Part shown: in pieces, positions 37,153 to 44,311 of the stretch
Numbering within the stretch: position 1 is the stretch's first letter
Layout: each line of letters opens with the position of its first letter
Assembly: GCA_902579605.1 (NCBI GenBank)
Contig: CACHHD010000005.1
Coordinates: forward strand, 1 to 56,401
DNA: 56,401 nt
Direction: 5' to 3'
Origin: an uncultured Pelagibacteraceae bacterium
GTDB lineage: Bacteria; Pseudomonadota; Alphaproteobacteria; Pelagibacterales; Pelagibacteraceae
Program-made: the position numbers and the translations under genes
Notes under the pieces: model-generated
The model's input: only the letters and a program-made list of their open reading frames with translations
Told to the model about the DNA's origin: nothing
Database searches by the model: none

Positions 37153-38039
37153 TTAAAATTTATTGATTTAATTTTGTGTGAATTATCTATAAGCACTATA
37201 ACATCATTTTTTTTAAAATTTTTTGCCATATGAATTGTTAATCTTTCATAAAACATTATAAATCTTTTTATCTGATTATTATTCATAGTTTTTTTTTTAG
37301 ATTTTAATCTAAGTTTTTTTTCTTGAAGTATTCTCCATTTTAAAACATGTCTAAAATTTGGAACTTTCAAATATACTTTTTTGTCTATTAAATTATAAAT
37401 TTTTTTATAATTTGTCTTTAACTCATTATTTACTTTTTTCCTCCAAGTCAACTTTGTATCCTCTTCTTTTTCGAGAATATTCATTGGTTTTTTTAATTCT
37501 TTAAGTTGTTGAGGTTCCGCCCCAACACACCATCCTTCAAAAATTATAATATCAGGTTTTTTTTTTATTTTCTGCCAATACCTAGCTTTAAATCTATCAT
37601 CAATTGACTTATCAAATTTAGGTATTTTTACAGAATTAAATTTCTTTTTTAAAAGAGCATTAATAGTTCTGTAAAGCATTTTACAGTCATGAGTTCCGGG
37701 AACACCTCTAGTCAAAAATAACGGGTGTATGTATTTTGACATCTTTTTCCTTTCAGACGAAGTTTTATAAAAATCGTCAATTGAAAAACACACTACGTTT
37801 AAATTGAAATTTAATTGTAACACTATCTTTAAAATTTGGGCGATAGTAGATTTGCCGGATCCCTGACCACCGGATAAACTAATTAATAAAGGTTTTTTTC
37901 GAGACTTGCATTGTTTAAAAAGTCTATTGCAAAAAGGTATGTAGTATTTTTTAAGTTGTATCTCCTTATCTTTAAATGTTTCACCGGTTAACTCTTGTTT
38001 TCTAATAAATTTTAGATATGTTTTTTTTAGATCTGACAT
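37149..38039 (-). CDS. D-glycerate 3-kinase (plant GLYK-type P-loop kinase)
   Basis: Likely phosphorylates D-glycerate to 3-phosphoglycerate. The 296-residue protein has a P-loop SLSGGQGSGKSTIAQIL (about residue 52), FSIDDFYKT, HPLFLTRGVPGTHD, PKFDKSIDDR and IIFEGWCVGA. This is the pattern of the GLYK/uridine-kinase-like family, unrelated to bacterial GarK/GlxK. Start moved to ATG 38039 from an upstream TTG. A sugar or nucleoside kinase role cannot be excluded. It would return glycerate from serine or glyoxylate breakdown to central metabolism. Confidence 0.8.
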   Translation of the reverse strand: MSDLKKTYLKFIRKQELTGETFKDKEIQLKKYYIPFCNRLFKQCKSRKKPLLISLSGGQGSGKSTIAQILKIVLQLNFNLNVVCFSIDDFYKTSSERKKMSKYIHPLFLTRGVPGTHDCKMLYRTINALLKKKFNSVKIPKFDKSIDDRFKARYWQKIKKKPDIIIFEGWCVGAEPQQLKELKKPMNILEKEEDTKLTWRKKVNNELKTNYKKIYNLIDKKVYLKVPNFRHVLKWRILQEKKLRLKSKKKTMNNNQIKRFIMFYERLTIHMAKNFKKNDVIVLIDNSHKIKSINFK

Positions 38040-38055
38040 AATCAAAATTTAAATA

Positions 38056-38421
38056 TTATTCTTTTTTATCTAAAGGATGATTATTCCCATCAGCAACGTT
38101 AATATTTTTTATTTTAAATGAATCTATTTCATCTATACAGCCAATATTAAAAGCTGTTAAAGAAGGATTAATTCTTGGATTATGATGAGTATATATTCCA
38201 CAATTAATGCAAAAGTAGTGTTTAGCAATCTTAGAGTGAAACTGATATAATTTTAATTTATCATTTCCTTTAATAATTTTGAAATCTTCATTTTTAACAA
38301 TAGACATAATTGCTCCTTTTCTTTTACAAATAGAGCAATTGCATCTCATTATTTTATCTAACCGTTCTGGTGTGTTAATTTCTGCTTCCACATCTCCACA
38401 ATGGCATCTAAGTTTTCTCAT
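38056..38421 (-). CDS. GFA/CENP-V domain zinc protein
   Basis: The 121-residue protein carries the GFA zinc ligands: CHC near residue 5, CNCSICKRKG near 28, and FCINCGIYTHH near 70. The family includes glutathione-dependent formaldehyde-activating enzyme, but most small members have no proven activity. A formaldehyde role is attractive given the C1 genes in the window, yet it remains inference. A perfect TATAAT lies only 5 bases before the ATG on this strand, so the message could be almost leaderless; no convincing -35 accompanies it. Confidence 0.85.
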   Translation of the reverse strand: MRKLRCHCGDVEAEINTPERLDKIMRCNCSICKRKGAIMSIVKNEDFKIIKGNDKLKLYQFHSKIAKHYFCINCGIYTHHNPRINPSLTAFNIGCIDEIDSFKIKNINVADGNNHPLDKKE

Positions 38422-38543
38422 AATAAATTATAACTCATTTTTTTGACGTAAAGTAACACTTATAAACATTGAAAATATTAAGATTTTAAATGTTCTTGTT
38501 TTGATTCACTTTTGACTTCATTTTAGACTCAGAAATCAACTAT

Positions 38544-39416
38544 TTAGTGTGTAAACTTTTGTGTGTCTTCCAAATTTGTATCCAAGTTTTCAAGTTTCTT
38601 TTGATTTGATTTTGTTGAAATTATGAAAATTAAAATATTAAATATTACAATTGTAAATTGAATAATAGGTGAAATTATTCCAATGTATGGATACAAATAA
38701 GATAGTAAAACTAAAAATAAAGCTGATCTTATAAAAACATTCATTTTGAAAACTGCTATAATAGAAAAAGAGTGAACTATTAGTTTAAACAGAGGCATCT
38801 TAGATGGGCCATAGTATCTTTTTCCTCTTATGCAATTTATATTTCCAAGTTTTGTTATGTTATTTTTTACTGTTCCAGAAAAATTGTAAACTATTGTTGG
38901 ATCTTTTATTATAATTTCAGCATCCTTTTTTGTTATTATACTATAGTTTCCAAAATTCATTAATTTGCCTGTAAACAAAAATGTTAAAATTTTGTGAATG
39001 GAGTAAAAAATTGTGAATATGGGCCCTTCTGATCTTTTTACTCTTTTAGCTACAACTGAAATATCTTTTAACTTTCTTGCTTTATTAATTAAGTCAAATA
39101 TTTCCTCAGGTCTATCCTCTCCATCTGCATCCATTAAAATTAAATTATCAAATTGAAAATTTTTTAATGCATATTTTATTCCATTCGCTAAACAAATGGC
39201 ATGACCTTGGTTAATTCTCATATTCAAAATTTCTATTATTTCAAAACAAATTGGCACAGATATAGATGATATTTTTTCTTGTGAACCATCATTAACTGCT
39301 ATTAATTTAAATGAAATGTCCTTAAAATTTATAACTACTTTATTAATCTCATTTATCAATTTAGTAAAAGACTCCCAATCATTATAAACTGGGGTTATAA
39401 TTATGATATTTTTCAC
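38544..39416 (-). CDS. Family 2 glycosyltransferase, polyprenyl-phosphate sugar synthase-like
   Basis: The protein is about 290 residues: a GT-A domain (ITPVYNDWESF; DGS; acidic motif MDADGEDRPEEI near residue 90; RRW-like region replaced by IRGKRYYG) followed by two C-terminal membrane segments. That is the layout of dolichyl/undecaprenyl-phosphate sugar synthases. GTG at 39416 is chosen as start: it overlaps the previous stop as GTGA and has AGGAG four bases upstream; a TTG at 39434 is rejected. The preceding membrane glycosyltransferase probably uses its product. Confidence 0.87.
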   Translation of the reverse strand: MKNIIIITPVYNDWESFTKLINEINKVVINFKDISFKLIAVNDGSQEKISSISVPICFEIIEILNMRINQGHAICLANGIKYALKNFQFDNLILMDADGEDRPEEIFDLINKARKLKDISVVAKRVKRSEGPIFTIFYSIHKILTFLFTGKLMNFGNYSIITKKDAEIIIKDPTIVYNFSGTVKNNITKLGNINCIRGKRYYGPSKMPLFKLIVHSFSIIAVFKMNVFIRSALFLVLLSYLYPYIGIISPIIQFTIVIFNILIFIISTKSNQKKLENLDTNLEDTQKFTH

Positions 39417-40786
39417 TTGGCTCCTATCATACAAATTCCAATAGGTTTAATTGTACCATATATTCCAGGACAGAATTTTTTTAAAATATCAGGGTTGCCA
39501 GTGTAAATAACACCTGTATTTGAATTTATTGATGATAAATTATTTTCAATAGTGTTAAACCAAATTGGTCTTGAGCTTAAATGATAAGATAAATTACCAG
39601 CATACCATTCATCCCCAACTACGATTGAAATATTATTAGTAAAGTTTCTGTCCCATCTCCGTTGTACTAAATCAGATATTTCCTTTCCGGGATAATCAGT
39701 TCTTTTAAATTCATTAGAAAGTGAAACAAATAAATAAGTTGCTGGAGATAAGATAAAAAATAGAGCAAAAGAAAATAAAAAATTTCTCAAATTTTTGTTA
39801 TTTAAATGATCTTTAAAAATTTGAATTAAAAGAACACCAAAAAATAAATAAAAAGGCGTCATCCACATTGTTCTTATCTTTGCTCCAGCAATTACCGATG
39901 TAAGAATTATTAATATTATTGGAATGATGTTTATAAATAGTAAAAAATACCTATCTTTTTTTACGTTATTAAAGTTAATTTTTTTTATTTTTATAAATGT
40001 AAGAAGCATAATAATGACCGGAATTAAAATTCCTATTTGTTTAACTAAAAATAATAGAGGGTTATAAAAATGATTTAAAATGTTAACCCCTCCAATCTCA
40101 GTTCTGTTTAAAGCATAAGTAATTGTTATAAAGTCATTTTCAAATAACCAAATTAGATGAGGTATTAAAAATAATATAAATATTGCTCCAGGAATGAGAA
40201 GCTTAATATTAAAGGTTTTTCTTCGAACTGAGTCCAAAATAAAAATAATTTTAATAGCAAAAATTAAATAAATAAAAAGGTATTTTGTTAAGAAACCAAT
40301 TGACATAAAAATACCTAGCAAAATTAAATCTGAAGTTTTTTTATAGGTGATCGATTTCCAAGAGTAATAAACAACAAGTGTCCAAAAAGGTAATAAACAA
40401 ACATTTACATTAAATTCTGGAGTAGTAAAATTATAAAAGTATATTCCTTCTAAAAATAATATTGAACATAAGGAGTATAATTTATTCCTAAAAATCAAAT
40501 TTGATAACTTCCATACGTATATAAAAGCAACTATAACAAATATTTGACTTAATAAATAATATGCCCAATCCTGGTTACCAAAAAAACTGTAAACTAACTC
40601 TACCATGAAAGCACTAACTGGAGGATGTTTTGAATACCCCCAAGATAAGTTACTTCCCCAAGCCAAAGCTTCTATAGTATCAAGAGGTAAATTAATATTA
40701 GATAAAGTAGGAACTAATGTCCAAATAGTAAGATGGGTTAGTAAAAAAATGTAAAGAACGATTGTATAATTATTTTTAATCAACAT
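39413..40786 (-). CDS. Membrane glycosyltransferase, GT-C (ArnT/PMT-like, GT39/83)
   Basis: About 457 residues with around ten membrane segments in the first 360 residues and a soluble C-terminal part. The first periplasmic loop has the acidic GT-C region followed by GYSKHPPVSAFMVELVY, typical of ArnT/PMT family proteins that take sugar from a polyprenyl-phosphate donor. Start is ATG 40786; a TTG three codons earlier is less likely. Paired by a 4-base overlap with the GT2 gene. The acceptor is probably an envelope glycan or lipid A, not determinable here. Confidence 0.87.
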   Translation of the reverse strand: MLIKNNYTIVLYIFLLTHLTIWTLVPTLSNINLPLDTIEALAWGSNLSWGYSKHPPVSAFMVELVYSFFGNQDWAYYLLSQIFVIVAFIYVWKLSNLIFRNKLYSLCSILFLEGIYFYNFTTPEFNVNVCLLPFWTLVVYYSWKSITYKKTSDLILLGIFMSIGFLTKYLFIYLIFAIKIIFILDSVRRKTFNIKLLIPGAIFILFLIPHLIWLFENDFITITYALNRTEIGGVNILNHFYNPLLFLVKQIGILIPVIIMLLTFIKIKKINFNNVKKDRYFLLFINIIPIILIILTSVIAGAKIRTMWMTPFYLFFGVLLIQIFKDHLNNKNLRNFLFSFALFFILSPATYLFVSLSNEFKRTDYPGKEISDLVQRRWDRNFTNNISIVVGDEWYAGNLSYHLSSRPIWFNTIENNLSSINSNTGVIYTGNPDILKKFCPGIYGTIKPIGICMIGAK

Positions 40787-40816
40787 AGTTATCAAAATAA
40801 TACAATTTTAAGACTA

Positions 40817-40844
40817 TTGACACGCTTAAATTCAAATCTATACT
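40817..40844 (+). promoter_or_regulatory. dksA sigma-70 promoter
   Basis: A consensus -35 TTGACA (40817-40822), 16-base spacer, and TATACT (40839-40844) place the transcription start near 40851, eight bases before the ATG at 40859. Among the best promoter matches in the window. It overlaps what could otherwise be read as an in-frame TTG start for dksA. Confidence 0.75.
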
Positions 40845-40858
40845 CCCCCGAATTCAGT

Positions 40859-41281
40859 ATGGTAAAAAAAAGTATTAATAAAAGATATACCCCAAGTCAA
40901 AAGGAAAAATATATGTGTGCTAAACACAAAAAGTATTTTTCTGACGAATTAGTAAGATGGAAAAAGGATATTATAAAGGCTAATAATCTTGGAAATTTAT
41001 TAAATTCATCAGATGACAGTATGTCCTCTGCTGATATGGTTGATCAAGCTTCTTCTTATACGGACAAATCTGTAGAGATGAAAGCCTTAAACAGAAGTAG
41101 AAAACTTATAGCAAAAATTGATCTGGCCTTGAGACGGATAAAAGATGGAACTTACGGTTTTTGTGAAGAAACAGGTGAGCCTATTGGTTTAAAAAGGCTA
41201 ATGGCTAGACCTATCGCTACACTGACTATAGAGGCACAAGAAAAACATGAAAGGAATGAGAAAATTTTTGTTGATGATTAA
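40859..41281 (+). CDS. dksA: RNA polymerase-binding transcription factor DksA (zinc-poor form)
   Basis: Binds the RNA polymerase secondary channel and works with ppGpp in the stringent response. The 140-residue protein has a coiled coil with the tip DMVD (Asp59, Asp62) and the C-terminal globular motif. Only one of the four zinc cysteines remains: FCEETGEPIG has Cys102 and Thr105, and positions 123 and 126 are Thr and Ala. This matches alphaproteobacterial DksA known to work without zinc. ATG 40859 is used because the promoter overlaps the upstream TTG. Confidence 0.94.
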   Translation: MVKKSINKRYTPSQKEKYMCAKHKKYFSDELVRWKKDIIKANNLGNLLNSSDDSMSSADMVDQASSYTDKSVEMKALNRSRKLIAKIDLALRRIKDGTYGFCEETGEPIGLKRLMARPIATLTIEAQEKHERNEKIFVDD

Positions 41282-41904
41282 ATTTTAGGGATTTTTTCCC
41301 CTGTATTAAGTAAATCATAACCTTTAATAACATTTTCACGAGATGAAATTTCCTCGTACCATCTAGATAAATTTTTAAAATTTTTAAGCCCAATATCATG
41401 CCAATCATGTCTAGCTATCCACGGAAAAGTAGCTATATCTGCAATAGTATATTCATCATATGCAAGATACTTCGAATTTTTTAATCTCATGTCTAATTCA
41501 AAATAAATTCTCTCCCCAATCTTAAAATATCTTTCTTCACCGAATTTACTTTTCCCCGGATTATAATGATGAAACTGATGGTGCTGACCCAACATAGGTC
41601 CAACATAAGCCATCTGACCAATTAACCATTGATTAATAATTGTTCTTTTATTTTTATCATAAAACTTACCGCTTTTTTCAGCGAGATAAATTAAAATCGC
41701 ACCTGACTCAAACAAGCTTATTTTTTTATCATGGTCAATTATCACAGGAATTTTTCTAAATGGACTGATTTTTTGAAACTCAGGTTCAAATTGTTCTTTT
41801 TTATTGATATTTATTTTTGTAATTTTATATTTATAACCTATTTCCTCGAGCATAATAGAAATTTTTTTACCATTAGGAGTATTAGAGGTAAAAACTTCAA
41901 TCAT
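41278..41904 (-). CDS. Glutathione S-transferase family protein (YfcG/YghU-like)
   Basis: The 208-residue protein has a thioredoxin-fold N-terminal half (TSNTPNGKKISIMLEE; cis-Pro region FRKIPVIID; glutathione site LFESGAILIYLAEK) and a helical C-terminal half (WLIGQMAYVGPMLGQHHQF, YTIADIATFPWIARHDW). The TPNGKK active-site region and GPMLGQ segment are those of the YfcG/YghU disulfide-reductase GSTs. Overlaps the ferredoxin reductase by ATGA and the convergent dksA by 4 bases. A redox role fits its neighbours. Confidence 0.9.
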   Translation of the reverse strand: MIEVFTSNTPNGKKISIMLEEIGYKYKITKININKKEQFEPEFQKISPFRKIPVIIDHDKKISLFESGAILIYLAEKSGKFYDKNKRTIINQWLIGQMAYVGPMLGQHHQFHHYNPGKSKFGEERYFKIGERIYFELDMRLKNSKYLAYDEYTIADIATFPWIARHDWHDIGLKNFKNLSRWYEEISSRENVIKGYDLLNTGEKIPKI

Positions 41905-42917
41905 TTTTTTATGCCAAGACGATCTTGAATTTCTTTTGATGAAGTAGTGAATTGAAATCTATATTTCTCGTTAGGCCTAGCTCTTTTAAAACACTCAACT
42001 GAAGCTAAAGCAGCCTCATGAAAGCCGGATAGAATAAGTTTTAACTTTCCTGGATAACTACAAATATCTCCGATTGCAAATATTCCTTGTTTATTTGTTT
42101 CAAAGTTTTTAGTATTAACCTCAATAGTCTTTTTACTCATACTTAATCCCCATTCAGCGATCGGACCTAATTGCATGATTAGTCCAAAGAAACCTAAAAT
42201 AATATCAGTTTCAATATTTTCGGTCTTTTCGTCATTATTTTCTATTTTTACAAATTTTAATTTATCACCCTCATTTACTGATTTTATTTGAAAGGGTGTT
42301 TTAATTAATATCTTTCCTTTTTTTTTTAATTTTTCTAATTCTTTTAAAGTATGTGGAGTGCCTCTAAATTCTTCTCTTCTATGTATTAATGTTACTTTTG
42401 AGTAGTTTGAAAATTCTAATGCCCAATCTAAAGCTGAGTCACCTCCTCCAAATATTGAAATTTTTTTATTTTTAAATAAATTTTTATCTGTGACAGAATA
42501 AAAAACAGATTTATCCTCAAATTTAGTTAAACTTTTTAAAGGTAATTTTCTCGGCTCAAAAGACCCTACTCCACCTGCAATAATAATATTTGGGGTGTGA
42601 AAAATTTTATTTTTATTTGTTTTGACCACCCAAATACCTTTTTTATCTTTTATTTCTTGCACTCTTTCTTTTAAATGGAATGTTGAGCCAAAAGGTCTAA
42701 TTTGTTTTAATAAATTGTCTGTCAAAGATTTTCCACTACATTCTGGCACTGCAGGTATGTCATAAATTGGTTTATCGGGATAAAGCTCAATACATTGGCC
42801 TCCAGCTTTATCGAGGTTATCAATAATTTCAGATTTTAATCCTTTTATTCCTAGCTGATGAACTGCGAATAAACCTACAGGACCAGCTCCAATTATAACT
42901 ACATCTGTTTTGATCAT
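41901..42917 (-). CDS. Ferredoxin-NADP reductase, thioredoxin-reductase-like
   Basis: FAD enzyme moving electrons between NADPH and ferredoxin. The 338-residue protein has FAD-binding VVIIGAGPVGLFAVHQLG, GGQCIELYP (no CxxC thioredoxin-type dithiol), the NADP site IFGGGDSALDWALEF, RREEFRGTP, and the second FAD motif IFAIGDICSYPGKLKLI. Lack of the redox-active Cys pair and the C-terminal extension indicates type 2 ferredoxin reductase. It overlaps the ferredoxin gene by one base, its obvious partner. Confidence 0.93.
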   Translation of the reverse strand: MIKTDVVIIGAGPVGLFAVHQLGIKGLKSEIIDNLDKAGGQCIELYPDKPIYDIPAVPECSGKSLTDNLLKQIRPFGSTFHLKERVQEIKDKKGIWVVKTNKNKIFHTPNIIIAGGVGSFEPRKLPLKSLTKFEDKSVFYSVTDKNLFKNKKISIFGGGDSALDWALEFSNYSKVTLIHRREEFRGTPHTLKELEKLKKKGKILIKTPFQIKSVNEGDKLKFVKIENNDEKTENIETDIILGFFGLIMQLGPIAEWGLSMSKKTIEVNTKNFETNKQGIFAIGDICSYPGKLKLILSGFHEAALASVECFKRARPNEKYRFQFTTSSKEIQDRLGIKK

Positions 42918-43237
42918 TAAGTTTGTTTCTCTGGTGTTGTTACAGTTAGTCCGTCAATTTCATCTGAGACAATAATCTGACAACTCAATCTACTATTTTT
43001 TTTTGGATCATATGCCATATCAATCATATCTTTTTCTGCATCTTCAGGAACAGGTAATTTATCAAACCATGATTCTTCGACATAAACATGGCAAGTTGCA
43101 CAAGCCATTGATCCACCGCAATCAGCATCTATCCCAGGGACATTATTTTGTACAGCTCCTTCCATTACAGTCAAACCATTTTCAACGTTAAATGTTTGTG
43201 ATATTCCTTTCTGATCAATGTAAGTAATTTTTGGCAT
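42917..43237 (-). CDS. 2Fe-2S ferredoxin (adrenodoxin/putidaredoxin type)
   Basis: Soluble electron carrier. The 106-residue protein has the cluster ligands in [16 protein letters not shown] (Cys-x5-Cys-x2-Cys) and the fourth Cys in RLSCQIIV, with an acidic partner-binding helix between. Adrenodoxin-type ferredoxins serve hydroxylases or iron-sulfur assembly. It is immediately followed by its reductase, and is separated from the proteorhodopsin gene upstream by a strong terminator, so it is probably not simply co-expressed with it. Confidence 0.95.
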   Translation of the reverse strand: MPKITYIDQKGISQTFNVENGLTVMEGAVQNNVPGIDADCGGSMACATCHVYVEESWFDKLPVPEDAEKDMIDMAYDPKKNSRLSCQIIVSDEIDGLTVTTPEKQT

Positions 43238-43261
43238 TTATTTTAATATAAGTATCTAATG

Positions 43262-43296
43262 AAAAAGGGCAAGTACGTAAAACGTACTCGCCCTTT
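43262..43296 (-). terminator. Strong proteorhodopsin terminator
   Basis: Two 15-base arms (43264-43278 and 43282-43296) flank a 3-base loop. On the minus-strand RNA the only non-Watson-Crick position is a G-U pair, so the stem is continuous, with GGGC and ACGT cores, and ends in a U-run. It begins 18 bases past the proteorhodopsin stop. This is among the most stable hairpins in the window, fitting a highly expressed gene. Confidence 0.9.
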
Positions 43297-43313
43297 AAAA
43301 GTTTATGATCTAA

Positions 43314-44084
43314 TTATCTAGATGCTAATCTTGTATTTTGCATCGCTGCTGCCCAAATCACAAGACCAAAAGCGATCTTATTGATAAAGTCAGCTAGGTT
43401 GTAAATAATGTTTAATGCATTAGCATCAACACCACCAGTTAAATAACCGAATACATATCCTAAAGGATATATAGCCCAACCGATTGTTACGATAATTCTC
43501 ATTGCGCTAAACGCAGTTGACATAGCCTTGTTACCTGACTTTGCAGCTGCAGTTCCAGCTTCACCTGAGAATATTTCAAACAAGATGTAGATCCATCCAG
43601 CCATTCCAATTACGAAACCTACAAATGGTTGAATGTAACCAGCTTCACCTAAGTATCCACCGATTAACATTACTAAAGAACCAATTAATAGTTTCCAGAA
43701 AATAGAAGTTGGCACCTTTCTTACAGCTGCCAAGATTAGATAGAATTCTACCATTTGAAGTGGCACAGTAATTAACCAGTCAATATATCTGTATACTGTT
43801 GGTGTATCACCAGTTGTCACCCAAACGTCTCGCATATACATATAATGGATAAATGCAACACCAGTAACTAGTCCAGCTACTGAAATTGATGTTCTCCAAG
43901 ATGCTGCTACCGTACCTCTTTCTGCGAAAAAGAATACTGTAGTTGCGATCATACCCATAGACACAAGCCAGAAAGATATTCCTACGAAATCTCCTGTCTC
44001 AAGCATAGGCGTCGCTGCGTTAGCTGAGCCAGTAATACCTAAAAAGGCAACCGCCGCTAAAGCAATTAGACTTAATTTTCTCAT
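43314..44084 (-). CDS. Proteorhodopsin, blue-light type
   Basis: Retinal-binding light-driven proton pump of the inner membrane. The 256-residue protein has a cleavable signal (after ANA, residue 23) and seven helices. Key residues, with usual numbering in brackets: His80 (75), proton acceptor Asp102 (97), Glu113 (108) as donor, and Schiff-base Lys236 (231) in DFINKIAFG. Tuning position Gln110 (105) predicts blue absorption. A strong GGGAGG ribosome-binding site and a strong terminator frame the gene. No retinal or carotenoid genes are in the window. Confidence 0.98.
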   Translation of the reverse strand: MRKLSLIALAAVAFLGITGSANAATPMLETGDFVGISFWLVSMGMIATTVFFFAERGTVAASWRTSISVAGLVTGVAFIHYMYMRDVWVTTGDTPTVYRYIDWLITVPLQMVEFYLILAAVRKVPTSIFWKLLIGSLVMLIGGYLGEAGYIQPFVGFVIGMAGWIYILFEIFSGEAGTAAAKSGNKAMSTAFSAMRIIVTIGWAIYPLGYVFGYLTGGVDANALNIIYNLADFINKIAFGLVIWAAAMQNTRLASR

Positions 44085-44117
44085 GAAAACCTCCCTCGTT
44101 AGTTAGTTTTCTTTTTT

Positions 44118-44164
44118 AGTTTATTAATAAACTATCTAGTAAGTGATTAATTTATCATTACTAG
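44118..44164 (-). promoter_or_regulatory. Inverted repeats upstream of proteorhodopsin
   Basis: Two dyads lie 34-80 bases before the gene: a perfect 16-base palindrome (AGTTTATT / AATAAACT, 44118-44133), and an 11-base inverted repeat with one bulged base (CTAGTAAGTGAT / ATCATTACTAG, 44136-44164) around a 6-base loop. They may be protein-binding sites or leader hairpins. No confident -35/-10 pair was fixed; CTGACC-N17-TAAATT on the minus strand is one weak option. Confidence 0.45.
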
Positions 44165-44216
44165 ATTAGCTGGTCAGAACCATAATAAAAATCAGTGTTA
44201 CAGTGAAGTCTTTTTT

Positions 44217-44263
44217 TAAAAAAAAAACCCCGTATTTATTGGATTTTTGGGTTTTTTTTGGGG
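44217..44263 (+). other. Hairpin with alternative pairings in the prpE leader
   Basis: An A-run ending CCCC (44228-44231) can pair with GGGTTTTTTT (44249-44258), giving a terminator-like stem and T-run on the plus strand, or with GGGG at 44260-44263. It lies 49 bases before prpE in the divergent region. Depending on where transcription starts it could be an attenuator for prpE or only DNA between two promoters. Confidence 0.35.
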
Positions 44264-44311
44264 ATATTTCTGTTTAGTATGGGTTAAACACATAAATTCA
44301 TAGGAGCTGAT

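Noticed and set aside
39417-39434. TTG 39434 start for the GT2 glycosyltransferase
   Set aside because: GTG 39416 has AGGAG at proper spacing and forms a GTGA overlap with the preceding stop.
40817-40858. TTG-started 14-codon extension of dksA
   Set aside because: The TTG is the -35 box of a good promoter whose start site lies downstream of it.
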